Shown: positions 11,380 through 23,149 of the stretch, one piece after another
How the letters are laid out: each line of letters begins with the position of its first letter
How positions within the stretch are numbered: the first letter of the stretch is position 1
Assembly: GCF_009727055.1 (NCBI RefSeq)
Contig: NC_052350.1
Coordinates: 30,175,166-30,239,165 of the forward strand
Direction of reading: 5' to 3'
Origin: Benincasa hispida
Lineage: Eukaryota > Streptophyta > Magnoliopsida > Cucurbitales > Cucurbitaceae
DNA length: 64,000 nucleotides
The notes under the pieces: model-generated
The model's input: the letters and a program-made list of their open reading frames with translations, nothing else
The model's database searches: none
Told to the model about the DNA's origin: nothing
Position numbers and translations under genes: made by a program

Positions 11380-12334
11380 CCACAAGCAATCTCAATTCTC
11401 TCAACTCTCGCCCTTTGCACCGATGTCCAATAGTGTACTTTTCACCGCATCGGAAACATAGCCCTTTTTCTCTCTTCGACTGAAATTCAACATCTATTAA
11501 TCTTCTTGTCGGAATTTCTCTCTAGTTATCATTATTCGATGTTCCTCGTAAGGTGATGGTTCTCATTGGAAATGACTCTCCGGTCTTCTCTCCCTATTTC
11601 GGTTCACTTCTGCTGACTGATTTACTCACATTTTCAGCTTCTGCCTTTATCCATGGTGCCAAACCGTTCATGAATATCTCCTCAAGAACTTTGTTTGGTA
11701 GATGCGGCAGCAGTGCTACTAACTTGTCGAACAGATTTCGATATGCCTCCACTGTCGTTTCTTGTTTAATAGCCAAGAATCTTTAATAGATCGATCCGTC
11801 TCTTAAAGATCAAAATTGCACTAACATCTGTTTCTTCAAGTCTTCTCAATCTTTGAATGAGACTCTACCTTCCTTCGACCAGTACCAATCTAATGCAGTG
11901 TCGTTACTCACAACTGCCACCGTCATCTTCTCAGATTCAGTCAACTTATGAATTTGAAAATAGCGGCCTGCTCTGAATAACGATGCGTCTGGATCGATTC
12001 CACTAAACACCGACATTTCTACTTTCTTGAATTTGCTTCCTTCGCAAATCTCATCTTCTCTGGCGGCTTTCACCGAACTATTTGCTTCGCACACATTAAG
12101 AGTATTCAATCTTTCTGCCTCTTTCGTCACTTTTGCCTTTCCCTTGACCATTTCCATAACATAATAAATGAGCATTTGTTGATGTTTCTCTGCCTGCAAT
12201 CCCAAACTCTCAATGCTCTTCGCTAACAATGCCAAATTATCCTTTATGGTTGGCATTGTCTGTATTTTGACTCGGAATCCCAAGATCTCTTGTTCTAGTA
12301 GTTCCAGTTTCTCCTCAAAACGTTTTTGAACCAT
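11380..12334 (-). pseudogene. Gypsy gag, broken
   Basis: Gag would form the capsid-like particle that packages element RNA. Frame 12334-11846 opens with a Glu/Lys-rich, probably coiled-coil N terminus, then a capsid-like segment including SGIDPDASLFRAGRYF and KLTESEKMTVAVVS. The frame shifts, and 11776-11594 continues with KQETTVEAYRNLFDKLVALL. Near 11405-11450 a zinc knuckle reads CFRCGEKYTIGHRC. The polypeptide is broken by at least one frameshift. The start at 12334 is plausible because it lies just downstream of the PBS. Confidence 0.8.
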
Positions 12335-12350
12335 GCTTGCCCAGGTGATT

Positions 12351-12362
12351 CCTCTAATACCA
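12351..12362 (-). promoter_or_regulatory. Primer binding site, initiator-Met tRNA type
   Basis: The minus strand reads TGGTATTAGAGG four bases after the LTR end. It resembles TGGTATCAGAGC, the complement of the initiator-Met tRNA 3' end, with two changes. It fixes the minus-strand orientation and makes 12366-12967 the 5' LTR. Confidence 0.8.
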
Positions 12363-12365
12363 ATT

Positions 12366-12967
12366 TATTAGGATACTGATTCTTGAAATTCTTTATTAAC
12401 GTAACGAGTTGGTTCAATCTTCTAGAATAGCTAGATGATGAACAAATTCTTTATTAAATGATAAAAGTAAAACAGTGACTAGACGATCACTTATCAAATT
12501 TCCCACGATCATTTACAAAACTCTATACGATCGTTTACAGTCTCTACATGATCACTGAGTAACACTAGACAATCGTCCACAAACACTATGCGATCGCTTA
12601 CAAGATACTACACGATCACTTACTAACTACTACACGATCGCTTACCAGATTCTCTACATTCGCCTATCAAATGCTACACAATCGCCTACAAATGCTACAC
12701 GATCATTTAGTAGAAGTAGACGATGAGCGGCATACTACGATGACTTCTCCACGACAGAGACTTCCGAACTCCCACTCTCGAGAGCTCCCCTTCCTCACTC
12801 TTGATATTTCAGACCTCACTGCCCTCCCTTCCGGTTTCTTCCTTCTTTTAAACCTCAACTTCTCCCAACAGCATTGACAATAATCCTTAATCGATTCAAC
12901 CGCCGACTTCCCCTTTTCTCTTTTATTCTTTATTTTTTGATATTGCAACATAATTGGAGACCTATCA
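12366..12967 (-). repeat. 5' LTR of the gag-only Gypsy element
   Basis: About 602 bp, ending in CCTATCA next to TSD GATCA. On its internal side the plus strand begins TATTAGGA where the other LTR has TGTTAGGA, so the terminal TG/CA is mutated. It carries the CTACACGATCGC minisatellite (about 12500-12710) with fewer units than its partner. Confidence 0.85.
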
Positions 12968-13206
12968 GATCACTTCGTTTGTAGCAGTTTATAACTCTTT
13001 GTAACAATTATAGAGTAGGCTGCATCTCATAGTGTTACCAAAATAAGGCACCCAACCTTATTCATATACTATAGATCATTTTGACTATTTACTCGAACCT
13101 GATCTACTTTTATGTCTCCATATAAAGTTCAAGTACTCATGAAATAGTCATGGGTCTTAGTTTATTGGATTTACAAACTGTGAGTTTTAGGACATAAAAC
13201 CCAACA

Positions 13207-13566
13207 CAAACTCATTATATAAGATACCCCCACTCACATGTCTCCACATGAATGATTTTGGGAACACATTATTTGTATCAGTATACAAAATGAGTCGCAT
13301 CCAATAGTGTCACCAGGATGAGGTACTCAATCTCATCCATATACTTACAGACCATTTTGGCTATATACTAAAACTTGATCCTCTTTTATGTCGCCTAATA
13401 AAGTTAAAGTATTCATATTATGGCCATGGATTCGTTTATTGGCTTTTTATAACAGAATGCAATATCAATAACAATTTACTGAATAAAATACTCAATAATA
13501 ATTTTATTAATAAATTTAATATGTTAATAATATTTATGAACTGCGAGTTTTAGGACATTCCCAACA
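13207..13566 (-). mobile_element. Right half of the old Copia LTR
   Basis: Continues the LTR of positions 1-1054 after the solo LTR insertion and ends at 13566 with the minus-strand start TGTTGGGAATGTCC. It directly abuts plus-strand Copia pol sequence at 13567, with no polypurine tract between them, so this LTR probably landed in that pol gene. No coding sequence. Confidence 0.7.
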
Positions 13567-14390
13567 CTTATGTTGACAAAATGTTTACTCGATATTTGAC
13601 TCAGAACTCTACAAAGGGTTTATTACCTTTCAACCACGAGGTTCACTTTTCTAAGGAACAGTGTCCTAAGACACCTCAAGAAGTTGAATATATGAGATGT
13701 ATTTTCTATGCCCTGGCTGTGGGTGGCTTAATGTATGTTATGCTTTGCATTAGGCCAGACATTTGTTATGCAGTGGGAATAGTGAGCAGGTACCAGTCCA
13801 ATCCAAGGTTAGACCACTAGATAGCGATTAAGAATATCATCAAGTATCTTAGGAGAACGAATGACTACAAGCTGGTGTATGGGTCTAAGAATTTGATCCT
13901 TACGGGATACACCGACTCTGATTTTCGAACTAACAAGTTTTCTAGGAAATCCATGTCATGATAAGTGTTTACCTTGAACGGAGAGTTGTAGTATGGCGTA
14001 ACTTCAAGCAAGGATGCATTGTAGACTCCACTATGGAGGTCAAATATGTAGCTACTTGTGAAGCAGTAAAGGAAGTAGTTTGGATCAGAAAGTTCCTAAG
14101 CGATTTGGAAGTGGTTCCAAATATGAACTTTCCAATCACCTTATACTGTGACAACAGTGGGGCAGTAGTAAACTTTAAAGAACCGCGCAATCATAAACAA
14201 GGAAAACATATTGAAAGGAAGTATCACTGATACGGAGATTGTGCAACAAGGAGATGTGATCATTATAATGATCGCTTTGGAGCACAACATTACTGATCCA
14301 TTTATGAAGGCTCTCTCAGCTAAAGTGTTTGAGAGTTATCTAAAGAGTCTAGATCTACGAAACATGTACATTATATAATCTAGGGCAAGT
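13567..14390 (+). pseudogene. Copia pol fragment: end of RT and RNase H
   Basis: Would have encoded the C-terminal part of Copia reverse transcriptase and RNase H. Seen in order: YVDKM, ARPDICYAVG-like text (RPDICYAVGIVSRYQSNP at about 13752-13805), GYTDSDF near 13910, and ITLYCDNSGA near 14135-14165 with its RNase H Asp. In-frame stops occur after NPRLDH (near 13819) and in the KSMS stretch (near 13960), and the frame shifts. The first half of pol is missing because the fragment begins at an LTR boundary. A Copia 3' end follows, interrupted by a solo LTR. Confidence 0.85.
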
Positions 14391-14473
14391 GAGATGTGTA
14401 ATGGGTATAAGAATGCCCTAGTTTATTATATTTATTTACCATTCTTATTTCTTTAGACAGTGATATTATGTAC

Positions 14474-17060
14474 TGTAAACCCCAAACCCTATTTTCCCTA
14501 CTCAAGTATGTTAATTATGGTTGAGTATAAGTTAATGTTATGTATGTAAGGAAAAGCTTGTGGATGATTAAAGAAGGAGGAAATGTTCTAAGTGTTGAAG
14601 ATGAAGCGCTCGGGAAGCAATGTGTGTACTGTGTAGGCACTTGGTAAGGAAAAATTTGGCTAAGTGTGGAAGCCTAGCATTGATGGCTTTGATGCATTGA
14701 TGGGTAGGAGGCAACCATGCTCATAGAGGTTAAATGAGCGCATGATGGACGTGAAGAATGGAGAAAATGTCTAAGTGTTGGCTGAGAGTGTGCCATGCAA
14801 TGGGCATGGGCTATGCATTGGCAAGGCAAGGGCTGTGAGCAAGGAAAGCCAGGCGATGACCTTGGGCAAGTGATGGGTGCAAAACACATTGAGTATGTGT
14901 GTTGGCATTGAAGCTGTGCATCCAGATGTGCCATGCGATGGTAAGAGGATGGTGAACCATGCATTGGTTTAAAGAATGATCACAGCTTAACCACCGATGT
15001 GAGTGGGCTAGTTGTCAAGATTAGGATAATTCATCCCACTTAGTAAGTGAGTTGTCAGCCTAAGGATGAATTGTTGGCATGCAGTCTCTAGTATAAAAGG
15101 AAGCCCTACTTCAAGAGCTCGGTTTGAACATTTTACTTGTGCTAAAAGAGAGACTTTAGAACCATTTGAAAGCTTTAAGGGTGTATTTGAAGCTCCTGGG
15201 TTACTGGAAGAAGATTCTTAAGGAATTGTGGTGAAATCTGAAGTTTCTCCAAGAAGGTCAGGCTCTTGGATGAATCTCGGCCATAGGTGAAGATTGAAGG
15301 TTTTCAGCCAGATCATGAGCAATTTAGAGCTCAAATTTTAAGGTAAGAAAGACATTTATAAACAAGTTTGTAGAAGGAAATTTTCCAAGATAAGATCTGA
15401 AAAATATGTTATTCGAGCTCAAAGATGAATCTAGAATTTTTGTTTGAATAAGCAGGCAACTGCTTAGGATGAGTGAGCAAGTAACTTGAACGACCAGACG
15501 ATGACACTGGTGGATGTGTGCACGAAGGGCTATGTTGCATGTGAGGGATGCGATAGGCTGAGCGGCAGGTTATGTGCAAGATTGTGCAAGTAGGCACGCG
15601 AGGCGCTGAGGCAAGGGCTATACGAAATGTGCTAGAGCGCACGACTGAGTGGGTGTATAGGCATGCACTGGCACCTAGGTGGCGCTTGTGGCCATATGGT
15701 TTAGCATCAACACCCAAGAATTTTCTAAATCTTGAATGCATAGAAGAGGTATGCATTGGGATGTGAAATAATGTTTTAAGTTAAATGTTAAGCTCATTTA
15801 GGTGAGTTAGTCTCGCAAGAGACCAATGGCATTAGCTAAGTATGTTTATCATCTCCACAGGGTTGACGCCAATAGGAGCAGCTTATCATCCCTCTGAGAA
15901 ATGTCCAAGGTTGTGAGTGACAAACTAAATATATTTTTAAATATTTAGTAAACGCATGATGTCAAAGGAACAGTTTTCATGCTAGTTTTAATGTAAAGTG
16001 TATTAAAATGATAAATTCCAAGAACACTAAGTTTTAAAGGGTTATTAACGCATGCTAGTTTAAAAGGAAGTTTACGAAAGCATGTTTAAGTATTTATATA
16101 CTTTATGAGCATGCGTTGGAAGTTCATGGCTATGAAATAAAGATGTTTAAGCATTTTTTTTTTATGTTACTATACTTTTATGTATACATGTTTTCAATGA
16201 CAGTTTTATGATGAACCCAATACTGAAGGACAGTGAGATTGAGAAGGTGTCTGGGCCATAGTACCTAAGGTATGATGGTACTTAGTTATTACCACGTGCA
16301 CATAGGTAGAGTAGATGTTGGTAGTGTTGAGGTTATTCCATACCAACTAAGAATGGATGTTGAGGGATTGAGCAAAAGGGTTCTCTCTCAACTAAGGATA
16401 CAGATTTTTAATGTTTACCACGTGCACATAGGTAGAGTAGACGTTGGTAGTGTTGAGGTTATTCCACACCAACTAAGGATAGATGTTGAGGGATTTAGCA
16501 AAAGGGTTCTCTCTCAACTAAGGATACAAATGTTTAATGTTTTCTAGCAGTTCATGTTTTAAAGATTTGAGTATGAGTTTGTTTAGTGATTTCCAGTTTA
16601 AAGCATGATGTTTATGATTATTTGGTGACTCATTGGGCTAGTAGCTCACTTGTTTTAAATGTTTTTCTCCTCTGCAGGTAATGGTCAATTCCCTAAGAGT
16701 TAACTGCACTGTTGCTCTGCCAGTCAAAGACGCCAATTTAACACCAAGAAAAGTTTTAGGTGTTTACATGTAATTTTCTATACATACGTGTGTTCATGTT
16801 AGGGACTAGTGTTAAGTGTTGGGACCCATTAAACTCTGTTTCTGTATATATGTATGATGTAATTATGTTGTTTGTTGAAACCTGGTGGTTATTGAAATCG
16901 TTCTAAGTTCTTAAAGCTTATTGAATTTTAAGTTGTATTTCCAGGGTTTCCTAAGCAAGTTAAGGATGTTAGTTAGGCAGTAAGTGCCACAAAGGGTTGG
17001 TAACTACTGTCGTCACACTGTTTTTCAAATTAAGAGGGTAATCTGGGAGGGGGTGTGACA
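14474..17060 (+). mobile_element. Solo Gypsy LTR
   Basis: Starts TGTAAACCCC, ends GGGTGTGACA and is flanked by a perfect TSD TGTAC (14469-14473 and 17061-17065). There is no internal region on either side, so it is a solo LTR of about 2.6 kb. The same ends bound G1 (23150-28774) and the solo LTR at 57287-59956. It contains a 126-bp tandem duplication, G-box words (CACGTG) and a GC-richer stretch with GCATTGG/GCATGGG repeats at 14660-14960. Confidence 0.88.
16291..16541 (+). repeat. 126-bp tandem duplication with G-box
   Basis: Two near-identical units, 16291-16416 and 16417-about 16541, each starting ACCACGTGCACATAGGTAG. The unit contains CACGTG, the plant G-box bound by bZIP and bHLH factors. 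One unit of this block is present in the G1 LTRs (near 24411 and 28097), so the duplication is specific to this copy. Confidence 0.85.
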
Positions 17061-17671
17061 TGTACATCCCACTAACTAGAGTTTTAGTTCAAGTGGGAGT
17101 TTTCGGGTTTTATGCCTTAAAAATCGTAGATAGTTAATGTAATTGATTGTCAACAATAAAGAGTTATCAATGTTATTTTATCAATAAAGAGTTATCAGTG
17201 TTATTTCAATAAATGTTATTGATTGTGTTGTATTCTTTTTTGTCTTAATAACTCTAAATCTAATCAACTAACATCCTAGGATGTCTTATGAGTCTTGAAT
17301 AGTATGTGGAGACATATAGAGATCAATGTTCAAGATAAAGCCTAAAGGGTCTATAGTATAGGGATAAGAATGGGTACCTTATCCTGGTAATACTATGGAT
17401 ACAGTCCACTTTGTATTTGATACAAACGCAATGATCCAACGTGTTCATGTAGGTGACATAGGGTTGGGAGTATCCTACGCAATGAGTCTGCATAAGATCG
17501 GACCATAAAATAGTAACCATTAGATGTAACACCGTTAACTAGTCAGATTTCTATTTCACTAGGATGACCAAGGTAACTTAGTTTTAATCCTAAATGTATT
17601 ATGAACTCTTGTTCATGAGGGATTGTCCTTTGAATTGTATGGGTGAAAGAGGCCAGTTCGCTAACTCAATA
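17061..17671 (+). mobile_element. Copia 3' end and start of its 3' LTR
   Basis: Continues the plus-strand Copia element interrupted at 14473. The tract AAGTGGGAGT near 17088-17100 is the polypurine tract, followed by a decayed LTR start (GGGTTTTATGCC). The LTR then follows the same order as the copy at 4928-5998. It stops at 17671, where a reversed Gypsy LTR begins, and I do not find its continuation. Confidence 0.7.
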
Positions 17672-18461
17672 TTTCACATCCCCTCCCAGATTACCTTTTT
17701 AACCTAAGAGAAGGTGTGAAGACAACAAATGCCAACCCTCTTATAACGTCTACCACCAATTGAACCTGTTAATTGCACACCTTATGAGCCTGTACTACTA
17801 TGGGCTTAACTTTATGATCCTGCTCATCAATAATTCTATCACATAACACAACTTAAATCATCATCACAATACTCCATTTACAACGTCATCATTCAGAAGA
17901 TATCTTCTTATAGACCAAACCCTAATTCTAACTTTGTAGGAACTATTTTATTATCGACCACTTCTATGCTAACATCTGACTAAAAAATAGTTTACAACGG
18001 TGGCAAACTAGACCTTCCTAAGCAATCAGCAATCCTGGTTTCCTGGAACTCTCCTGCCACCTAGGGTGGGAAGGGAACAAAAATATTGGAAAATGTGAGT
18101 TGGGGAGCCCAGTGAGTGGCATAGTAAAAAATATAAGTTTTTACTATGGAAATACATTTTTCCAAACAACTCTCTAAATCATTAGCATGTTATTCCAGCT
18201 TTAACTTAGAAAACTCTTTTGAAATGTATAGCAAATGAAAACATCGTACTCTCAACTAGTTTAGTGAAAACATAGTTCACATAAATCATAGACTTCTAGA
18301 CTTAGAACTTAATATGCTAAACTAGTTGATTCATAATTCAAATAGCAACTGAAAACATCCTTATAATTTTAGGGTTTAAAACAGGCTTTTATTAAGCTTA
18401 TAAACTAATAAAATATAAACTTATAATGATAACTGAAGGAACTTTTATCAAAGAGTACCTA
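17672..18461 (-). mobile_element. Gypsy LTR fragment, reversed
   Basis: Begins TTTCACATCCCCTCCCAG, a decayed reverse complement of the GGGTGTGACA end of the Gypsy LTRs here. A block near 18060-18120, including GCCCAGTGAGTGGC, is matched near 57690-57705 in the reversed solo LTR. The distal part is not recognisable, and the fragment is bounded on the right by the Copia B LTR. No coding sequence. Confidence 0.6.
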
Positions 18462-20463
18462 TGAGCGGAAGCAAGATCGCTCAAAATTCACTGTGATAGA
18501 AAGACCGCATTCACAAACAAACATACTAGTTATGCATTTAACAACAAATTACGACATGCTATTCAAAACTTAAATGTAAAGGAGCGAGAGAATACCTCTT
18601 GAAGAACTCTTCTTCCCTTTAAATCTCGATCTCGTCAAGGAACAACAACTCTTGTTATCGTTGTGCACACAAAGCCTATCGTCCACAAAATCTCATTGTC
18701 GTCTACCACCAAACGGTCTTCAGCACGAACAGTCAAGAAGGAAACAACCACTCAGAAACCTCGGTATTCTCGAAGTGAGAATCTAGAAGGTGTGGGTTCT
18801 GTTGGATTTGGTAGAGGGGATGAGGAAATGGCGATCGTTTACCACAACCAAGCAAGTGGGAGAGATATGGTGTCTATCGCGTAGACAGGTGTTTAATTGT
18901 TTAGCAAAAGGTGCACGATCATTGTAAAAAGGGCCTGATCGTTTAGACGATCATTTAGTAAAATTGCAGGTGTGCGATCGTTTAGAAAAGACTATGTGAT
19001 CATTTAGGAAATGCGCATGTGTACTCAATCGTTTAGGACAACTTGAGCTATCGTGTATGCTCTCGTTTACTAAAGGATGGGCAGTGTACAATCGTTAAGC
19101 AATTATCCCATCTCATTCGGTTATGGAGAAAAACCGCTAACAATTATCTCATAATTGTTTAATTAAAAATAAATATGATCATATTATATTTATAACCTAT
19201 AGTTTAGTATCACATTTCATATGCAACATATAAACCATAGTCCTTTTCTCCTCCAATAGATATAAATCATATTTACTTCCTTTTCCTCCAATTAATGTAT
19301 CTCATACATCATGTCAACTATATCATATATAATCGACCAGTTCAATCATATTATATATAATCAAACTCCCTCTTGTCAATTTGAACACTTCAAATTGACC
19401 CAAAAATTGATTCTCAACTTGAATCCATTGAGCTACCAAGGGGACCTTATGGACCTGTGGCTCGAAGCTCCAACGATACGTGAATAGTTGACTAAACACT
19501 TTAACCACGAGATCCACCGTCCGTTAACTGCCAGAAATTCCACTAAAAACCGATGGCTACACTCTTCTCACCACAGATATATTTGTGTGTCCATCGGATA
19601 TAACCAATCAATAGTACGATAACACTTCACAGATGCTCGTAAGTATAGCTGGGCCAATTTACCATTTTACCCCTGTAGTTACATCTAAGTCCTTAAGTAC
19701 GACTGATCCCTCTAATGAATAATACAACATAGTCCTACTATGTGTGGACACCTCTCGAGCCATGAAAAGATGTGTGGCGCCACATTGTTCAAGGCCCAGA
19801 ATCAACCCTTAAGGGAGCAATCTATCTCCTTACTCTTGCTTCGAGGAACGAGTGAATTCCATCTTGTGTAGCTGAATTTCCAGTTCCCAAATCAGACGAA
19901 TACCCAAAGTGATAGGTTTGAGTCAGCAATTTGGCCACTCGTACCGATGCAAATCAAAGGACTACCTTCAAAGATAGGAGTTCCCAACTGACTCAGGATT
20001 GAGTTCATGTTACCTATGGTCATCCTAGTGAAGTGAAGTGTCTGTCATGAACGACGTTATATAACAAGACTATAACACTTCGTGGTCCGGTCTTATACAG
20101 ACTCCTTTATATAAGACGCCCCCGCTCGCATGTCTCCACATGAATGATCAGGATTAGACCATCTTTATCAAGTCACAACACTTGTAACTATTCTACAAAG
20201 CGGGTCCCATCCATAGCGTCACCAGGATAAGTATCCACACTACAGACCATTTTGGTTATCTCTTAAAACATAATCCACCTGCATGTCTCCACATACATGC
20301 TGAACTTACAACAATAACCAAGGAAGTTTATTGGTTTGTGGTAAAGCAATTAAAACATTCAATGTTTCATAGATAATAGTGAAGAAAAATATCATATATT
20401 ATTACATCACAAACGTTTGGTCAATACAGAACACAATGAGTGTTTTGAGTATCAAGCTAAACA
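18462..20463 (-). repeat. 3' LTR of Copia B
   Basis: On the minus strand it starts TGTTTAGCTTGATACTC at 20463, directly after the polypurine tract, and ends near 18462. The left limit is approximate. It contains a cluster of CGATCGTTTA-type words at 18890-19100 and an AT-rich part at 19130-19380. The order of blocks resembles the Copia A LTR, but the sequence is clearly a different family. Confidence 0.65.
18890..19100. repeat. Cluster of CGATCGTTTA-like motifs
   Basis: At least eight variants of (C)GATCRTTTA occur at irregular 20-35 bp spacing, for example near 18918, 18938, 18947, 18977 and 19003. The same core recurs in the unrelated Gypsy LTRs at 10190-10425 and 12500-12710. Confidence 0.7.
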
Positions 20464-20639
20464 ATCTCCCACTTGTCCTAAAGTGAGTGGGGTGTACAAA
20501 CAACTAGTACAAAACAATAAACTAGGGCAGCAAGGCCCAATACAAAAATCTCCCACTTGCCCTAGTCCAGCCACGAGCAGTCTCGTAGACCCATGCTCTG
20601 AAGGTGACCCTAAAAAGTTGTAGTCGTGAAAGCCTTCAT

Positions 20640-21369
20640 ATATGTGTCAGCAACGTTGTGCTTCGAAGCAATCTTCATGACTATCACGTCCCCTCGATGC
20701 ACTATTTCGTGGATGAGATGATACTCCGCTCTATATGTTTGTCGCGCTTGTGACTCTTAGGCTCCCTGGAGTTTGTCACAGTACCACTATTATCACAATA
20801 GAGGGTGATGGGCCTAGACATGTTTGGAACAACTTCCAGATTTTTCAGGAACTTCCTGAGCCAAACGGCCTCCTTAGTAGCTTCACAAGCGGCTACATAC
20901 TCGGCCTCCATCATGAAGTCGGCTATGCACCCCTGCTTAGTGCTTTGCCACACTACTGCTCCTCCGTTAAGAGTGAAAACTAACCCTGAAGTGGATTTCC
21001 TAGAATCCTTATCAGTCTGAAAGTCAGAATCTGTGTACCCAGTAAGGATCAAATCCCTAGTTCCATACACGAGCATGTAGTCCCTCGTTCTCCGAAGATA
21101 CTTGAGGATGTTCTTGATTGTGGTCCAGTGACCTTGTCTTGGATTAGACTGATACCTACTAACTATTCCCACAGCATAGCAGATGTCTGGTCTAGTATAG
21201 AGCATCACATACATCAAGCTAACGACGGATGCATATGGGACCCATCTCATCTCCTAAACTTCTTGAGGCGTCTTAGGACATATTTCCTTAGACAATGTAA
21301 CTCCCTACCTGAAAGGCAGTAAGCCCCTTTTGGAGTTCTGCATTGAGTACTTGAGCAACATCTTGTCAG
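20640..21369 (-). pseudogene. Copia B pol: RT end and RNase H
   Basis: The minus frame 21250-20702 is open for 182 codons and reads through the C-terminal RT and RNase H. Visible are TRPDICYAVGIVSRYQ, LKYLRRTRDYMLVYG, GYTDSDF with its acidic residues, GGAVVWQS, MEAEYVAACEA and ITLYCDNSG. Upstream (21251-21369) a frameshift separates it from KMLLKYSMQNSK. RNase H would degrade the RNA strand of the cDNA hybrid. A2 inserted between SYID and KM of the RT, and the codons resume at 32622. Confidence 0.88.
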
Positions 21370-23149
21370 TGATGGCATGCAGAAATGCACGTCATCTTAG
21401 GCCTTTTATTTAGAATTATAAGGGCTGTTAAGCTGAATATGCAGCAATTATGTTAGGAATTCATAAGAAAATGAGTTTTCATCGTTCAGCATTAAGAATC
21501 TCAGCTAACCCACTATTATGCGTTGAATTGTTTATCTTTGTAGTTAATGCAAAAAGCGGATGTAGACGCAGAAGTCGGGCTATCGCATAGACGACTGCAT
21601 ACGAAGAAATTCTCCATCACAAATGCGAACGCATGGGTGTTGCGGTAATCAACTGCATGTTTCCATCGTATAGGAGTTGTGATCGTCAAGCGATTGCGAT
21701 CATCGTGTAGAAGTTGCAGTAATCAATCGAATGCAGTCATTGCAAGATTGTGGCTACATGATGATAACCATAATAGAGGAATGAACGCAAGGTTGGTGGA
21801 ATGGAAGCATCAACGCATATCTCAAGAAAATAAAAAGATGATGTTGACATTTCACCTACCACGCCATTAGCAACAGAGATTCAGAAAAGGACCATCATGC
21901 CGCGAATGTCAAAATCAGAACACGACCATTAATTGATCAAACTCTATAAATAAAAGCCGATGAGCAGAATTTCAAATCATCCAAGGTTTTCATCCAAGGT
22001 TTCCTACCTTCGAGTGAATCCTTGTGATCAAGACGAACGTGTTAGAAGAAAGCTTGAGAGTTCTTCATCTACTTCATCTATTCCGAGTGACGATCGGAGC
22101 CTTCGCCAGAGTTAGATCTCGAGAGAGTCAGCTCCACTGCCCTTCCATGACACCACCGGTAGCCTTGACACACATCCGCTGGAAGCAAGACATTGCTTCC
22201 AGCTGGTCCTTTCATTTTCTCTTCTTTTCTTATATTGTATTGTATTACATTTTGGATTAACAAATTAATACATTGCGTGTTCAATGCATTTCTATGTTTC
22301 CTTCGATACCATCTCCATCTTTCTTTGCTTAGCATCCTTAACTTTCATCGCATCACTTAGTGAGATTGCTAGAGTATCGCATACTTAATCATGCGACATA
22401 GGAATATGAAGCATGTAGCAAACCACTGTAAGGTGTGCGTTGTGCGAGTGTGTGAGAAAACCTTATTTGCTTAGTGTAAAGCTGTAGCAACGCCTGTCTA
22501 TAGGTGGATGCAATTCTTGTCTATGAGTAACGTCAACAACAACCAAATACCCAGGAGGGTAAGTGGTTGGTCGTATTAAGCAATGTAAGCTAGTGTTCAC
22601 TAGAGATAGGAATAATCTTGTATCAGCCAGGTTTATGCGGTTACCTTGTCTTATGAGCGCATCATTCATCATTTAGGCATACTTGAGAGAATAGTCTAAA
22701 GACCAAATCTAAGACTCGAGAGAGCGGATTGGAACACATAAGAAAGAATGGGGAACTTAGGAATAAGCTCCGTTTGCTATTACACATCGTATGCACCCTA
22801 CGGAGAGGATATTGCATGCATCTAGAAGTAGGATACGGTGGTATGCGGCTATCACGCTCATACGGTGAGAGCACGTGAGCGGGTTATGGAGGCTTAGGTA
22901 TAGGCTTGTTGGCACTATCGCATAAACATCACATGCGTCCTAGAAATAGGCTCAAGTGGGTGTATCATGATCGCATAGCTTACGTTTGCTGAGGTTGCCT
23001 TGGCGGTCAAACTTAGGGTTGCGATGAAGACATCTTCACATTTTTTCTATTTTTCCATGCATTTACTATGCGTCAACAGTCTCCGTGTCTTTACCTCTCA
23101 TTCATACTTCCAATGCTTTGTCTTTTAGATAGGAATACGAGTATTTTAT

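Larger units (their letters stand above)
10036..12967 (-). mobile_element. Gag-only Ty3/Gypsy element (non-autonomous)
   Basis: Two direct LTRs (10036-10684 and 12366-12967) flank an internal region of about 1.7 kb, and the whole is bounded by TSD GATCA (10031-10035 and 12968-12972). The empty site is seen uninterrupted in the related LTR near 35358-35366. On the minus strand the order is PBS, gag, zinc knuckle, aspartic protease, polypurine tract. RT, RNase H and integrase are absent, so it matches the gag-only class of non-autonomous LTR elements. It sits inside the solo Copia LTR. Confidence 0.88.
1055..13206 (-). mobile_element. Solo Copia LTR, split by two later insertions
   Basis: On the minus strand the LTR starts at 13206 with TGTTGGG and ends near 1055 in a decayed version of the CTCCTACA end seen at 33742 and 56737. 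Its own sequence is 1055-1440, 8821-10035 and 12968-13206. The rest is the Athila-type element A1 (TSD ACTAT) and a gag-only Gypsy element (TSD GATCA). No internal region or second LTR flanks it, so it is most simply a solo LTR left by LTR-LTR recombination. A 15-base gap interrupts it at 9074-9088. Confidence 0.7.

Noticed and set aside
15409..15756. Open frame of 115 codons on the minus strand
   Set aside because: Lies inside a solo Gypsy LTR with TSD, no start context or domain, composition follows the LTR repeats.
21350..21375. TSD of element A2
   Set aside because: The flanks TGTCAG and ATGTA do not match. The codons of Copia B show where it entered, but a duplicated target is not visible.
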